NCBI RefSeq assembly: GCF_001677885.1
Contig: NZ_LOCQ01000053.1
Span: forward strand, 1 to 64,000
From: Janthinobacterium psychrotolerans
Lineage (GTDB): Bacteria; Pseudomonadota; Gammaproteobacteria; Burkholderiales; Burkholderiaceae_D
Direction: 5' to 3'
DNA: 64,000 bases
The notes under the pieces were generated by a model. That model did not search any database and was not told the origin of the DNA. It saw nothing but the letters and a program-made list of their open reading frames with translations. The stretch's first letter is position 1. The number at the start of each line of letters is the position of its first letter. Both the position numbers and the translations under genes were made by a program. Below, piece by piece: positions 37,154 through 47,822 of the stretch.

Positions 37154-38197
37154 ATGCTGACCTTCTATAACGAACTGCACAGCCAGCATCGGGCCCGCTA
37201 CGAAATGTTCCGTGGCGAACTCGTGCCCTGCTTCGAAGTCCCGGAACGGGCCGACATGGTGGTGGCCGAGCTGGGGCGGCGCAACCTGGGCCGCATCGTC
37301 ACGCCGCACGGCGTGCCGCTGACGTCGCTCGAACGCATCCACACGCCGCGCTACCTGCACTTCTTGCGCCACGCCTGGCACGACTGGCTGGCGCTCGATC
37401 CCGACAACGCCAACCGCGACGCCGTGCCGTCCGTCTGGCCGGTGCGCACCTTGCGCAGCGATATCGAACCGGACAATTTCACGGCCAGGCTGGGCCTGTA
37501 CTCGATGGACAACGGCACGCCCTTGACGGCCGGCACCTGGACCGCCGCCAAGACCGGCGCCGACTGCGCCGTCAACGCGGCCCACGCGCTGCGCCTGGGC
37601 GAACGGGCCACGTTTGCCCTGACGCGCCCGCCAGGCCACCATGCGGGCGCCGATTTTTTCGGCGGCTACTGCTTTCTCAATAACGCGGCGCTGGCGGCCC
37701 AGCATTTGCTTGACGACGGCGCGCGCCGGGTCGCCATCCTCGACCTCGATTACCACCACGGCAACGGCACCCAGAGCATTTTCTACGCGCGCAACGACGT
37801 GCTGTTCGTCTCCCTGCACGCCGACCCGCGCCAGGAATATCCGTTTTATCTCGGCCACGCCGACGAGACCGGAATCGATGCTGGCCTCGGCTACAACGTC
37901 AACCTGCCGCTGCCGGCCGGCTGCCCGACCACCCAGTGGTTCACGGCGCTGGAAACGGCCTGCCTGCGCATCACCATGTACGCCCCCGACGCGCTGGTGG
38001 TGTCCCTGGGCGTGGACACCTATGCCGGCGACCCGCTGTCGCACTTCGCCCTGCAAAGCGGCGACTACCTGCGCCTGGGCGAACGACTGGCCTACCTGAA
38101 TTTGCCAACCGCCTTTATCCTCGAAGGCGGCTATGCGGTCAAGGAGCTGGGCATCAATGTGGTCAATGTGCTCGAAGGGTTCGAGACGGCGGAATAG
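37154..38197 (+). CDS. Histone deacetylase/acetylpolyamine amidohydrolase family protein
   Basis: A 347-residue zinc-dependent deacetylase of the arginase fold. The active site carries the histidine pair in LTRPPGHHAG and the metal-binding aspartate and histidine in LDLDYHHGNGT; a third ligand lies in LGVDTYAGDPLS. Bacterial members deacetylate acetylpolyamines or similar small amides. The gene follows gshA on the same strand at 26 bases. The substrate cannot be read; acetylpolyamines are the usual candidate. Confidence 0.88.
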   Translation: MLTFYNELHSQHRARYEMFRGELVPCFEVPERADMVVAELGRRNLGRIVTPHGVPLTSLERIHTPRYLHFLRHAWHDWLALDPDNANRDAVPSVWPVRTLRSDIEPDNFTARLGLYSMDNGTPLTAGTWTAAKTGADCAVNAAHALRLGERATFALTRPPGHHAGADFFGGYCFLNNAALAAQHLLDDGARRVAILDLDYHHGNGTQSIFYARNDVLFVSLHADPRQEYPFYLGHADETGIDAGLGYNVNLPLPAGCPTTQWFTALETACLRITMYAPDALVVSLGVDTYAGDPLSHFALQSGDYLRLGERLAYLNLPTAFILEGGYAVKELGINVVNVLEGFETAE

Positions 38198-38209
38198 ACT
38201 GTGGTGGTG

Positions 38210-38245
38210 TGTCGGGTTACGCGCTGCGCGCTAACCCGACCTACG
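38210..38245 (-). repeat. GTAG-headed palindromic repeat (REP-like), copy d1
   Basis: A G-type copy (GGGTTA/TAACCC); on the minus strand it begins CGTAGGTCGGGTTAG. It lies head-to-head with copy d2, eight bases apart. Confidence 0.85.
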
Positions 38246-38253
38246 TATCGCAG

Positions 38254-38289
38254 CGTAGGTCGGATTAGGCCGCAGGCCGTAATCCGACA
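38254..38289 (+). repeat. GTAG-headed palindromic repeat (REP-like), copy d2
   Basis: An A-type copy beginning CGTAGGTCGGATTAG and ending GTAATCCGACA, paired with d1 between the convergent amidohydrolase and LytTR genes. Confidence 0.85.
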
Positions 38290-38303
38290 CCATGGTTAGC
38301 TTA

Positions 38304-39083
38304 TTACATATTTCTGAACAAGTTCATGAACGGCTGGCTCACCGTCAGCGTCTCCGGCCGCGTTTTCAGGCGCAGCAGGCCGCGGCCCATCTCGTCGCGC
38401 GTGACCGATGCCACCGCCTTCATGTTGACGATGGTCGAGCGGTGGATCTGCTTGAAGACGGCCGGATCAAGCGCGTCGAGCAGCTCGCGTATCGGTTTGC
38501 GCAACAGCGATTCGCCGTCCGCCGTCATCACCGCCGTGTACTTGGTGTCGGACTGAAAATAGGCGATATCGTCGACCATGATCAATCTGGTGTCCTTGCC
38601 GCTGCTGGCGGTCAGCCACACCAGCGGCGGCGCCTTGGCTACCGACGGCAGTGCCCCCGTCAGCTGCTGCAGCAGCGCCGCCAGAGCCGCATCGGGCGCC
38701 GCTCCTTTTGCGGCGCGCGCCTCGATGCGCTCGCGGCAGGCTTGCAGGCGCGGCAGCGCCACCGGTTTCAACAGGTAGTCGACGGCGCCCTTGTCGAAGG
38801 CGGCGATCGCATACTGGTCGTAGGCGGTGATGAACACCACTTGCGTGCCGGGGCTGGCGTCCAGCGCGCCGGCCGCCACCTCCAGGCCGTTCAGGCCCGG
38901 CATGCGGATATCGAGCAGTGCCACATCGGGCTGGAAGGTGGCGATCGCCTCCAGCGCCGCGCCGCCGTCGTCGCAGGCGGCCACCACGCGCAGCTCGGGC
39001 CACACTTGCGACAATAACGTCAGCAGCGCTTCGCGCAGCAGGGTTTCGTCTTCTGCCACCACACACGTTAAAGACCTAGCCAT
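38304..39083 (-). CDS. LytTR-family response regulator
   Basis: A 259-residue regulator. The receiver domain has Asp58 (VALLDIRMPG) and Lys106 (YLLKPV). The C-terminal LytTR DNA-binding domain runs from about 155 (IMVDDIAYFQSDTKYTAVM, then FKQIHRSTIVNM). Its ATG overlaps the end of the histidine kinase gene by eight bases, so the two are translationally coupled and form a pair of the LytS/LytR or AlgZ/AlgR kind. A REP-like pair lies 3' of it. The target genes are not shown. Confidence 0.9.
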   Translation of the reverse strand: MARSLTCVVAEDETLLREALLTLLSQVWPELRVVAACDDGGAALEAIATFQPDVALLDIRMPGLNGLEVAAGALDASPGTQVVFITAYDQYAIAAFDKGAVDYLLKPVALPRLQACRERIEARAAKGAAPDAALAALLQQLTGALPSVAKAPPLVWLTASSGKDTRLIMVDDIAYFQSDTKYTAVMTADGESLLRKPIRELLDALDPAVFKQIHRSTIVNMKAVASVTRDEMGRGLLRLKTRPETLTVSQPFMNLFRNM

Positions 39084-40332
39084 ATGCCGCTCCCCTGGCC
39101 GAGCTGTCCGGCACGGTGATGGTGGCGGCCACGCCGCCGGGGAAATTCGACACGATGCCAAACAGCGCCGCGTCGCCATAGGTCAGGCGCAGCCGTTCGC
39201 GCACATTGCGCAGGCCGATGCCGGTGCCGCCGCCATGGTCGCTGAAGCCCTGGCCATCGTCGGCCACCGTGATGGCGACCGTGCCCTCGCCGGCGCGCGC
39301 CAGGATCCAGATCGTGCCGCCGCCGCTTTTCGGCTCCAGCCCGTGCTTGATGGCGTTTTCCACCAGGGTCTGCAGCATCATCGGTGGCAGCTCCACCTGC
39401 CTCAGATATTGCGGCACTTCGATCTGCAGCTGGAGGCGGCTGCCCATGCGAATTTTCAAAATATCGAGATAGGCGCGGGCCCGTTCCAGCTCCACGCCCA
39501 GGGTCGACATGGCGTTCTCGGTGCGCGGCAGGGAGTGGCGCAGGTATTCGATCAGATTGCCCAGCATCTCGTCGGCGCGCGCCGGATCGCTGCGCGTCAG
39601 CAGCTGGGCGCTGGCCAGGGTGTTGTACAGAAAATGCGGCTCGACCTGGGCGTGCAGCAGGCTCAGTTTGGCCACCGTCAGTTCTTTTTCCGTCACCGTC
39701 TGGCGCGCCTCGGCTTGCTCGCCACGGCGGCGCTGCGCCACCCGGCGCGTAATGGCCCGCGTCACCGCTTCCGCGTTTTCCAGGTTGGTGCCATGGTCGA
39801 CCAGGAACCAGTCGGTCCAGGCGGTGCGCGCCGGCTCGCAGATCAGGGTCACGCTGCCCGCTTCACCGTTCGGCGTGACCGTGGCCAGGATCTGGTTCGG
39901 CCGCGGCTCGAAAAAATTGAGCAGATGCCAGCGCGGCGCACCCGCTTGCGTATACGGCGCCGGACGGCGCACGCGGGCCTGCACCTGCAGGCTGTCGCGC
40001 GCGCTTTCCTGCATCTCGCTGCCCGGCAGTTCGCGAATCGCCGCGTCGATCAGGTCGAACGTTTCGCCGGCCTCGAACGGCACTTCGATCTGGCGCCGCT
40101 GGCGGCAGGACAGGGTGGCGCCATTGACCTGGCCGGCGATCAGGCGCACGCGGCGCACATGCGAAAACGCATTCAGGGCGGCAAAGGCGCCCAGCAGGCT
40201 GGCGCTGGCGACGATGAAGCCTTCGAAGTGGACACCTTCCGGCAGCACGGCATTGAGCGCGATCGCCGCGATCAGCGCATACGCGGCGAGGCTGGCCAGC
40301 GCCAGGCGGAAAATGAAGAAGAAACTGGTCAT
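39076..40332 (-). CDS. LytS/AlgZ-type sensor histidine kinase
   Basis: A 418-residue membrane sensor with two N-terminal helices (about 6-27 and 38-60) and no long periplasmic loop. A poorly conserved middle region is followed by the HisKA_7TM-like kinase core: the phosphoacceptor is His233 in QVEPHFLYNTLASAQLL, with the ATP-binding boxes VENAIKHGLEP and DDGQGF plus GIGLRNVRERL. It is the partner of the LytTR regulator downstream, with eight bases of overlap. The stimulus is unknown. Confidence 0.9.
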   Translation of the reverse strand: MTSFFFIFRLALASLAAYALIAAIALNAVLPEGVHFEGFIVASASLLGAFAALNAFSHVRRVRLIAGQVNGATLSCRQRRQIEVPFEAGETFDLIDAAIRELPGSEMQESARDSLQVQARVRRPAPYTQAGAPRWHLLNFFEPRPNQILATVTPNGEAGSVTLICEPARTAWTDWFLVDHGTNLENAEAVTRAITRRVAQRRRGEQAEARQTVTEKELTVAKLSLLHAQVEPHFLYNTLASAQLLTRSDPARADEMLGNLIEYLRHSLPRTENAMSTLGVELERARAYLDILKIRMGSRLQLQIEVPQYLRQVELPPMMLQTLVENAIKHGLEPKSGGGTIWILARAGEGTVAITVADDGQGFSDHGGGTGIGLRNVRERLRLTYGDAALFGIVSNFPGGVAATITVPDSSARGAAYG

Positions 40333-40475
40333 GATGGGGTCCTGATGGCGTTGAAGTGAGCCAAGAATAGCGGCTGGCGCGCGCAGCGGGAGTCATTATG
40401 CGACGGAAGGCATGAACGGGCGACGGAAGCAGGAAATAAAGCCTGGGAGCCGCACGATTTTATAAAAATCGCTTG

Positions 40476-40502
40476 CAATTAAATAGCGCGCGATATATAT
40501 TG
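40476..40502. promoter_or_regulatory. Candidate OhrR-type operator upstream of ohr
   Basis: CAATTAAATAGCGCGCGATA followed by TATATTG is a GC-core element with AT-rich flanks and imperfect dyad symmetry, lying about 110 bases upstream of ohr. OhrR regulators of the MarR family bind AT-rich palindromes at ohr promoters. No ohrR gene is adjacent in this window, so this is a weak inference. The remaining bases of 40333-40608 show no gene. Confidence 0.3.
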
Positions 40503-40608
40503 TGTACATGGACGCCGCATTGCAGATGTTTCAGATGGGCTTCCCGGGTCATCGCCCACAAGTAGCACACTATTTAGTCGTTAACTATTTAACTCAAGGA
40601 GCACTACC

Positions 40609-41034
40609 ATGTCGATCCAACAAGTCCTGTACCGCGCCGTAGCTACCGCCACCGGAGGCCGCGAAGGCCGCGCCGTTTCGTCCGATAACGTGCTCGACGT
40701 GAAACTGACCACGCCGAAAGAACTCGGTGGCAATGGCGCCGCCGGCACCAACCCGGAACAGCTGTTCGCGGCCGGCTACTCGGCCTGCTTTATCGGCGCG
40801 ATGAAATTTGTCGGCGGCCGCGACAAGATCGCGCTGCCGGCAGACCTGTCGATCACCGGCACGGTCGGTATCGGCGCCATCGAAACGGGCTTCGGCATCG
40901 AAGTGGAACTGAAAATCTCGCTGCCAGGCATGGACCGCGCCGCCGCCGAAGCACTGGTCGCCGCCGCGCATATCGTCTGCCCGTACTCGAACGCCACCCG
41001 CGGCAATATCGACGTCACCCTGACCATCGTGTGA
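40609..41034 (+). CDS. ohr: Organic hydroperoxide resistance protein (Ohr)
   Basis: A 141-residue thiol peroxidase of the OsmC/Ohr family that reduces organic hydroperoxides with two active cysteines, Cys60 ([10 protein letters not shown]) and Cys124 ([12 protein letters not shown]). The conserved Arg19 and Glu50 of the active site are present ([16 protein letters not shown]). The GGNG and NPEQ motifs separate Ohr from OsmC. AAGGAG seven bases before the ATG is strong. A terminator follows immediately, so the gene is monocistronic. Confidence 0.94.
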   Translation: MSIQQVLYRAVATATGGREGRAVSSDNVLDVKLTTPKELGGNGAAGTNPEQLFAAGYSACFIGAMKFVGGRDKIALPADLSITGTVGIGAIETGFGIEVELKISLPGMDRAAAEALVAAAHIVCPYSNATRGNIDVTLTIV

Positions 41035-41063
41035 GAGCACGGCAAGCCAGAGGATGATTAATC

Positions 41064-41100
41064 AAAAGCCGCGCTGCCTCAGAGGCAGCGCGGCTTTTTT
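41064..41100 (+). terminator. Terminator after ohr
   Basis: GCCGCGCTGCCT and AGGCAGCGCGGC pair perfectly (12 bp) around CAG and are followed by six T residues; A residues precede it. Confidence 0.95.
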
Positions 41101-41150
41101 GCGTCGGAGCCTTTAAAATGACGCTCTTTCCCTGACAATCTGGACGCGCG

Positions 41151-41624
41151 ATGATCACCTGGCAATGGCAAACCTTTGACGAACTCGGCCCCCACGGCCT
41201 GTATGCGGTGCTGGCGCTGCGCCAGCGCGTGTTCGTGCTGGAACAGCAATGCCTGTACCAGGACCTGGACGGCCATGACCAGGCCGCCATGCATCTGCTG
41301 GGCTGGCACGAGGGTGATGGCGATGGCCAGCGGCAACTGGCGGCGTACCTGCGCGTGCTGGCGCCGGGCGCCAAATATGGGGAGATGTCGCTGGGCCGCG
41401 TGCTGACGGCGCCCGAGGCGCGCACCACCGGCGCCGGCAAGCAGCTGCTGGCGGAAGGCATCGCGCGCGCCGTGCGCCTGCATGCCGGCCATGCGATCCG
41501 CATCGGTGCCCAGCAGTACCTGGAGCGCTTTTATCAGTCGTTCGGTTTCGTCACCGTCAGCGCGCCCTACGATGAAGACGGCATCGAGCACATCGACATG
41601 CTGCGCGCGGCGCAAACCGTATGA
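41151..41624 (+). CDS. elaA: GNAT family acetyltransferase (ElaA-like)
   Basis: A 157-residue N-acetyltransferase of the ElaA subgroup. The acetyl-CoA loop lies near SLGRVLTAPEARTTGAGKQL (the R/QxxGxG/A-type pyrophosphate loop). The N terminus WQWQTFDELGPHGLYAVLAL and the inner VFVLEQQCLYQDLDGHDQ are typical of ElaA. The acceptor is unknown. The end overlaps the start of the next gene by four bases (ATGA), so the two are coupled. Confidence 0.85.
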   Translation: MITWQWQTFDELGPHGLYAVLALRQRVFVLEQQCLYQDLDGHDQAAMHLLGWHEGDGDGQRQLAAYLRVLAPGAKYGEMSLGRVLTAPEARTTGAGKQLLAEGIARAVRLHAGHAIRIGAQQYLERFYQSFGFVTVSAPYDEDGIEHIDMLRAAQTV

Positions 41625-42292
41625 CGACCGCCCTGATTTCCTGGAGCGGCGGCAAGGATTCCTGCCTGGCACTGTGGCGCGCGCGCACCGCCGGCATCAG
41701 TGTGCCGCTGCTGATTACGGCCATGGATGAGGACGGGCGCAAGTCGCGTTCGCACGGCGTGCCGCCCGAGCTGCTCGAAGCGCAGGCGGCCAGCCTGGGC
41801 GCGCGCCTGCAGCGCTATCACGCCAGCTGGGCCAGCTACGAGGAACAATTCGTCGCCATGCTGCGCGCGGCCAAGGCCGACGGTATCGATCACGCGCTGT
41901 TTGGCGATATCGACCTGCAGCCGCACCGCGACTGGGAAGAAAAAGTCTGTGCCAGCGCCGGCCTGCAGGCGCACCTGCCGCTGTGGGGCGAGGACCGCCT
42001 GGCGCTGGTCGGGGAATTCCTGGCGGCCGGCTTCAAGGCGATCGTCGTGTGCATCAACGGCACGCATCTGGCGCCGGAGTTTTGCGGGCGCGAATTCGAC
42101 GCCGCCTTCCTGGCCGACCTGCCGCCCGGCGTGGATGCCTGCGGCGAAAACGGCGAGTTCCACACCTTTGTCTATGACGGTCCGGCCTTCGGCGCGCCGG
42201 TGGCGCTCAGGCGCACGCAGGTGCTGCGCTATGACGCGCCAGCCGATCTGGGTGGCGCCACCTATTACTTCCAGGAACTGGCGCCCGCCTGA
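41621..42292 (+). CDS. Adenine-nucleotide alpha-hydrolase (DUF71/ATP_bind_4, diphthine ammonia ligase-like)
   Basis: A 223-residue ATP-pyrophosphatase. The PP-loop SGGKDS lies at about 9-14 (ISWSGGKDSCLALWRA), and the family's second motif ENGEFHTFVYDGP lies near the C terminus. Archaeal and eukaryal relatives make diphthamide; bacterial ones have no settled role because bacteria lack diphthamide. Translational coupling to the ElaA-type acetyltransferase (ATGA) suggests a shared pathway. Confidence 0.82.
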   Translation: MTTALISWSGGKDSCLALWRARTAGISVPLLITAMDEDGRKSRSHGVPPELLEAQAASLGARLQRYHASWASYEEQFVAMLRAAKADGIDHALFGDIDLQPHRDWEEKVCASAGLQAHLPLWGEDRLALVGEFLAAGFKAIVVCINGTHLAPEFCGREFDAAFLADLPPGVDACGENGEFHTFVYDGPAFGAPVALRRTQVLRYDAPADLGGATYYFQELAPA

Positions 42293-42310
42293 GGCGCCGG
42301 CGCCATGCAA

Positions 42311-42340
42311 AACGGGCGGCCCGCAGGCCGCCCGTTGTTG
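42311..42340. terminator. Terminator between convergent genes
   Basis: AACGGGCGGCC (42311-42321) and GGCCGCCCGTT (42326-42336) pair over eleven bases around CGCA. The T-rich tail on the plus strand is short (GTTGTTGTC), so it is a weaker intrinsic terminator. Confidence 0.65.
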
Positions 42341-42360
42341 TCTCTACGCCAGTGGCGGCA

Positions 42361-42822
42361 TCAAGGCTTGGTGACGGTCACCAGGCTGATATCGAACACC
42401 AGGCCGGCATAGGCGGGGATGGCCGGCAAGCTGCCGTTCGGACCATAGCCGAGATCGTATGGAATCGTCAGGCGGCGCGTGCCGCCGACCTTCATGCCGA
42501 CCAGACCCCGGTCCCAGCCTGGAATGACCGTGCCCTTGCCGAGCACCACCTGGAAGCCGGCGCCGGGCTTGGTCGCGTCGAACTGGGTGCCCTTGTTGTC
42601 GGTCTTGCCCGAGTTGTACAGCCAGCCCGTGTAGGTGACGATCAGGGTGTCGCCGGAGGCCGCCGTCGCGCCCGTGCCCACCGTCAGGTCGGTGACGACC
42701 AATTCCTTCACCTGCGTGGCCGGATCGATGACGACATCCTTTTTTTCGTTCGCGGCGCTGCCGCAAGCGGTCAGGGCAAAAGCACAAGCGACAGAGGCGA
42801 TCAACTGAAATACCGATTTCAT
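42361..42822 (-). CDS. FKBP-type peptidyl-prolyl isomerase lipoprotein
   Basis: A 153-residue periplasmic proline isomerase. The signal peptide ends in a lipobox, ALTAC with Cys20, so it is anchored by lipid. The FKBP domain includes VTYTGWLYNSGK, VIPGWDRGLVGMKVGGTRRL and YGPNGSLPAIPAYAGLVFD, which cover the substrate groove. It acts as an outer- or inner-membrane-tethered folding catalyst. Single gene; kup lies upstream on the same strand, 164 bases away, without a visible link. Confidence 0.9.
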   Translation of the reverse strand: MKSVFQLIASVACAFALTACGSAANEKKDVVIDPATQVKELVVTDLTVGTGATAASGDTLIVTYTGWLYNSGKTDNKGTQFDATKPGAGFQVVLGKGTVIPGWDRGLVGMKVGGTRRLTIPYDLGYGPNGSLPAIPAYAGLVFDISLVTVTKP

Positions 42823-42986
42823 GGTTTCCCTTTACAGATTGGAGTGTGACGCAAGCCCGTGCGATGCGGACCGTGCGGGCTGCAGTTTAACAGGAGTAAC
42901 AGGAGCAACTTGTAAGCAGACGTAAGCAGGCAGGCCGATGCGTGGTTCCTGCAACACTGGCAGGATCACCACAGCGGCCCGCCGTC

Positions 42987-44876
42987 TCAGATTTCCACTT
43001 GCGTGCCCAGCTCGATCACCCGGTTGCTGGGGATCTGGTAGTAGTCGGCCGCCGTGCGTGCATTGCGCGACATGGTGACGAACAGGTGTTCGCGCCATGG
43101 CATCATGCCCGAGCCCGGCGTCGAGATAATGGTCTGGCGGGCGATGAAGAACGATGTTTCCATCATTTCAAAGGCGAACTCGCCGCCGTCGCCTGCGCCC
43201 TGCGCCAGCGCCAGCGCGGCGGGAATGTCCGGTTCATCCTTGAAGCCGTAATGCACATTGACCTGGTAGCACTGGTGGCCCAGGTCGAGCACATTGACCT
43301 GCTCGTTGCGCGGCACCCACGGCTCCTCGTGCATGAAGACCGTCAAGAAGATCACGCGCTCGTGCAGCACCTTGTTGTGCAGCAGGTTGTGCAGCAGCGC
43401 ATGCGGCACGCCGTCGCTTTCGCCGCGCAGGAAGATCGCCGTGCCCGGCACCCGCAGCGGCGGCGCGATGAACAGCGAGGCGAGGAAATCGTCGAGCGGA
43501 ATCGCATGTTTTTCCAAGTTGTCGAACACCAGCTGGCGGCCGCGCTTCCAGGTCAGCATGACGATGAACAGGATCGAGCCCAGCAGCAGCGGGAACCAGC
43601 CGCCATGAAACAGTTTCAAGGCACTGGCCGATACAAGGCTGACGTCGATCACCAGGAAAAAGCCGGTCGCGGCCCAGCACAGCGCCAGGTTCATCTTCCA
43701 GCGGTAGCGGATCACGAAGAACGTCAAGATGGTGGTGCACAGCATGGTGGCGGTGACCGCGATGCCATACGCGGCGGCCAGGTTTTCCGAGGAACCGAAA
43801 CCGACCACGGCCAGCAGCACCACGAACAGCTGCAGCCAGTTGACGGCCGGGATGTAGATCTGGCCGATCTCGCTTTCCGAAGTATGGCGCACGCGCATGC
43901 GCGGCAAAAAGCCCAGCGCGATGGCCTGCTTGGTCATCGAGAAGGTGCCGGAAATGGTCGCCTGCGAGGCGATCACGGTGGCCATGGTCGACAGGATCAC
44001 CAGCGGGTACACGCTCCAGGAGCCCAGCTGCTGGTAGAACGGATTCGATACCGCTTCCGGATGCGCCAGCAGCAAGCCACCCTGGCCCAGGTAGTTCAGC
44101 GCCAGCGCCGGAAAGGCGATCAGGAACCAGGCCAGGCGGATCGGCTGCTTGCCGAAGTGGCCCATGTCGGCGTACAGCGCCTCGGCGCCCGTCAGCGCCA
44201 GCACCACCGCACCGAGCGCGACAAACGCGACGAAGCCGTTATTCATCAGGAAGGTGGCCGCATGCATCGGGTTCAGGGCGGCCAGGATATGCGGCGACTT
44301 GATGATGTTGAGCACGCCCATAATGGCCAGCGCGGCAAACCACAGCACCATGATGGGCGCGAAATAGCGGCCGATGCCGGCCGTGCCGTGCGACTGCACC
44401 GAGTACAGGGCCACCAGCACCACCATCGTCAGCGGCACCACATAGGGGCTGAAGGCGGGCGTGGCCACTTCCAGGCCCTCGATCGCCGACAGCACGGAGA
44501 TGGCTGGCGTGATCACGCTGTCGCCATAGAACAGGGTGGCGCCGAAGACGCCGATCACCATCAGCGGAAAGTGCCAGCGCGACAGCTTGCTGACCGACGA
44601 CAGCACCAGCGCCATCAGCGCCATGATGCCGCCCTCGCCGCGGTTGTCGGCGCGCAGCACCAGGGTCACATACTTGAGCGAGACGATCAGGGTCAGGCCC
44701 CAGAAGATCAACGAGACGATGCCCAGCAGGTTGTGGTGGGTCAGCGCCAGGCCGTGGGCCGGGTCGAACACGGTTTTCAGGGTGTACAGCGGACTGGTGC
44801 CGATATCGCCGTAAACGATGCCCACGGCCGCCAGCGTCATGCCGGCCAGGCCGCTTTTTTTATGTTCCGACGTCAA
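42987..44876 (-). CDS. kup: Low-affinity potassium uptake transporter Kup
   Basis: About 629 residues, with twelve N-terminal membrane helices and a cytoplasmic C-terminal domain (from about 440). The KUP signature is near the start: LAAVGIVYGDIGTSPLYTLK. It is a K+/H+ symporter active at low pH. I chose a TTG start at 44876 (TSEHKKSG), which matches the family's usual 620-630 residues; no strong ribosome site is visible, and the frame stays open upstream. An A-rich 240-base region with no gene separates it from the divergent rarD. Confidence 0.92.
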   Translation of the reverse strand: MTSEHKKSGLAGMTLAAVGIVYGDIGTSPLYTLKTVFDPAHGLALTHHNLLGIVSLIFWGLTLIVSLKYVTLVLRADNRGEGGIMALMALVLSSVSKLSRWHFPLMVIGVFGATLFYGDSVITPAISVLSAIEGLEVATPAFSPYVVPLTMVVLVALYSVQSHGTAGIGRYFAPIMVLWFAALAIMGVLNIIKSPHILAALNPMHAATFLMNNGFVAFVALGAVVLALTGAEALYADMGHFGKQPIRLAWFLIAFPALALNYLGQGGLLLAHPEAVSNPFYQQLGSWSVYPLVILSTMATVIASQATISGTFSMTKQAIALGFLPRMRVRHTSESEIGQIYIPAVNWLQLFVVLLAVVGFGSSENLAAAYGIAVTATMLCTTILTFFVIRYRWKMNLALCWAATGFFLVIDVSLVSASALKLFHGGWFPLLLGSILFIVMLTWKRGRQLVFDNLEKHAIPLDDFLASLFIAPPLRVPGTAIFLRGESDGVPHALLHNLLHNKVLHERVIFLTVFMHEEPWVPRNEQVNVLDLGHQCYQVNVHYGFKDEPDIPAALALAQGAGDGGEFAFEMMETSFFIARQTIISTPGSGMMPWREHLFVTMSRNARTAADYYQIPSNRVIELGTQVEI

Positions 44877-45115
44877 GGTTGCACCCGTTTTTGTTTTGTT
44901 GCATCGCACAATATGATAGGTATTAGCAAATAGCAAGAGTATTTTTGCATGATTCCGCAGCTGCCCCAAGGTCGTTGTTGTTGGCCCCGGCGCACTTGTG
45001 CGCGGCGTCGCGGCCCTTGATGTGTTGCCATTCTACGCTGCCCCGGTGCCGCCCGGCAGGCCATATTGATTTCAGCGATAATGACAGACTGTCTACTCTC
45101 TTTGTGAAGCCCATC

Positions 45116-46000
45116 ATGAATCCAGGCATGTTGTACGCCTCCCTCGCTTTTTTGTGCTGGGGCCTGTTTCCACTGTACTTCCATGCCCTGGAAGAAGTCG
45201 CACCGCAGGAAATCCTGGCGCACCGCATGGTCTGGTCGCTGCTGTTCCTCGGCATCGTTCTGACCATCCGCCGCCAGTGGGGCTGGCTGCGCACCCTGAC
45301 CAGCCAGCCGAAGGTGGTGGCCGGTTTCGTGGCCAGCGCGTTCCTGCTGTCGGCCAACTGGTTCATCTATATCTGGGCCGTCAACAACGGCCATGTGGTC
45401 GACGCCAGCCTCGGCTACTTCATTACCCCCTTGCTCAACGTCATGCTGGGCTTTCTGCTGCTGCACGAGCGCCTGCGCCGTGCGCAATGGCTGGCCATCG
45501 CGCTGGCCGCCTGCGGCGTGGCCTGGCTGACCTGGCAGGCCGGGCAAGTGCCATGGATCGCGCTGCTGCTGGCCGCCACCTTCGGCGGCTACGGCCTGCT
45601 GCGCAAGACGGCCGCGCTGGGCGCGCTGGAAGGCCTGTCGTTCGAAACCATGATTCTGTTTCCGCTGGCGCTGGCGTACATGCTGTGGCTGACCTGGCAT
45701 GGCCAGAGCGGCTTCGTCAATACCGAGTCCGGCGCCACGCGCGCGCTGCTGCTGGCCTCGGGGCCGATCACGGCCATCCCGCTGCTGCTGTTCGCGGCCG
45801 GTGCGCGGCGCCTGCCGCTGGCCGTGCTGGGCCTGCTGCAATATATCGCCCCCACCGGCCAGCTCCTGATCGGCGTATGGGTCTTCCATGAATCGTTTAC
45901 CCAGGAACGCATGCTGGGCTTCATGGTGATCTGGGCCGCGCTGGCGCTGTATGCCTGCGAAGGGCTGTGGGTGACCCGCCGGGCCCGCCTGTCAGCCTGA
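45116..46000 (+). CDS. rarD: EamA-family transporter RarD
   Basis: A 294-residue membrane protein with ten predicted helices in two EamA repeats. Segments characteristic of RarD are LAFLCWGLFPLYFHALEEV at the N terminus, HRMVWSLLF, and WFIYIWAVNNGHVVDASLGY. The family is linked to chloramphenicol sensitivity and drug/metabolite export, but the natural substrate is not known. The ATG at 45116 gives the conserved NPGMLYASLAF; longer in-frame starts read through non-coding sequence. It is divergent from kup and is followed 75 bases later by ettA. Confidence 0.9.
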   Translation: MNPGMLYASLAFLCWGLFPLYFHALEEVAPQEILAHRMVWSLLFLGIVLTIRRQWGWLRTLTSQPKVVAGFVASAFLLSANWFIYIWAVNNGHVVDASLGYFITPLLNVMLGFLLLHERLRRAQWLAIALAACGVAWLTWQAGQVPWIALLLAATFGGYGLLRKTAALGALEGLSFETMILFPLALAYMLWLTWHGQSGFVNTESGATRALLLASGPITAIPLLLFAAGARRLPLAVLGLLQYIAPTGQLLIGVWVFHESFTQERMLGFMVIWAALALYACEGLWVTRRARLSA

Positions 46001-46075
46001 CGCACGATCCAGCGCTGGCCGGAAGCAGGCGTTTACCGTATCCTGTTCGTCTTTGTATAACACCCGAGATTTCCA

Positions 46076-47746
<1,671 letters not shown>

Positions 47747-47768
47747 GTTTTTTATACTCAGCAATGCA

Positions 47769-47802
47769 AAAAGGCAGTCACCTCGCGGTGACTGCCTTTT
47801 TT
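47769..47802. terminator. Bidirectional terminator after ettA and the porin gene
   Basis: AAGGCAGTCACC (47771-47782) and GGTGACTGCCTT (47787-47798) pair perfectly around TCGC, with A and T runs either side. It lies between convergent genes. Confidence 0.95.
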
Positions 47803-47822
47803 TTCAGCACGCAGCTGGCAAC

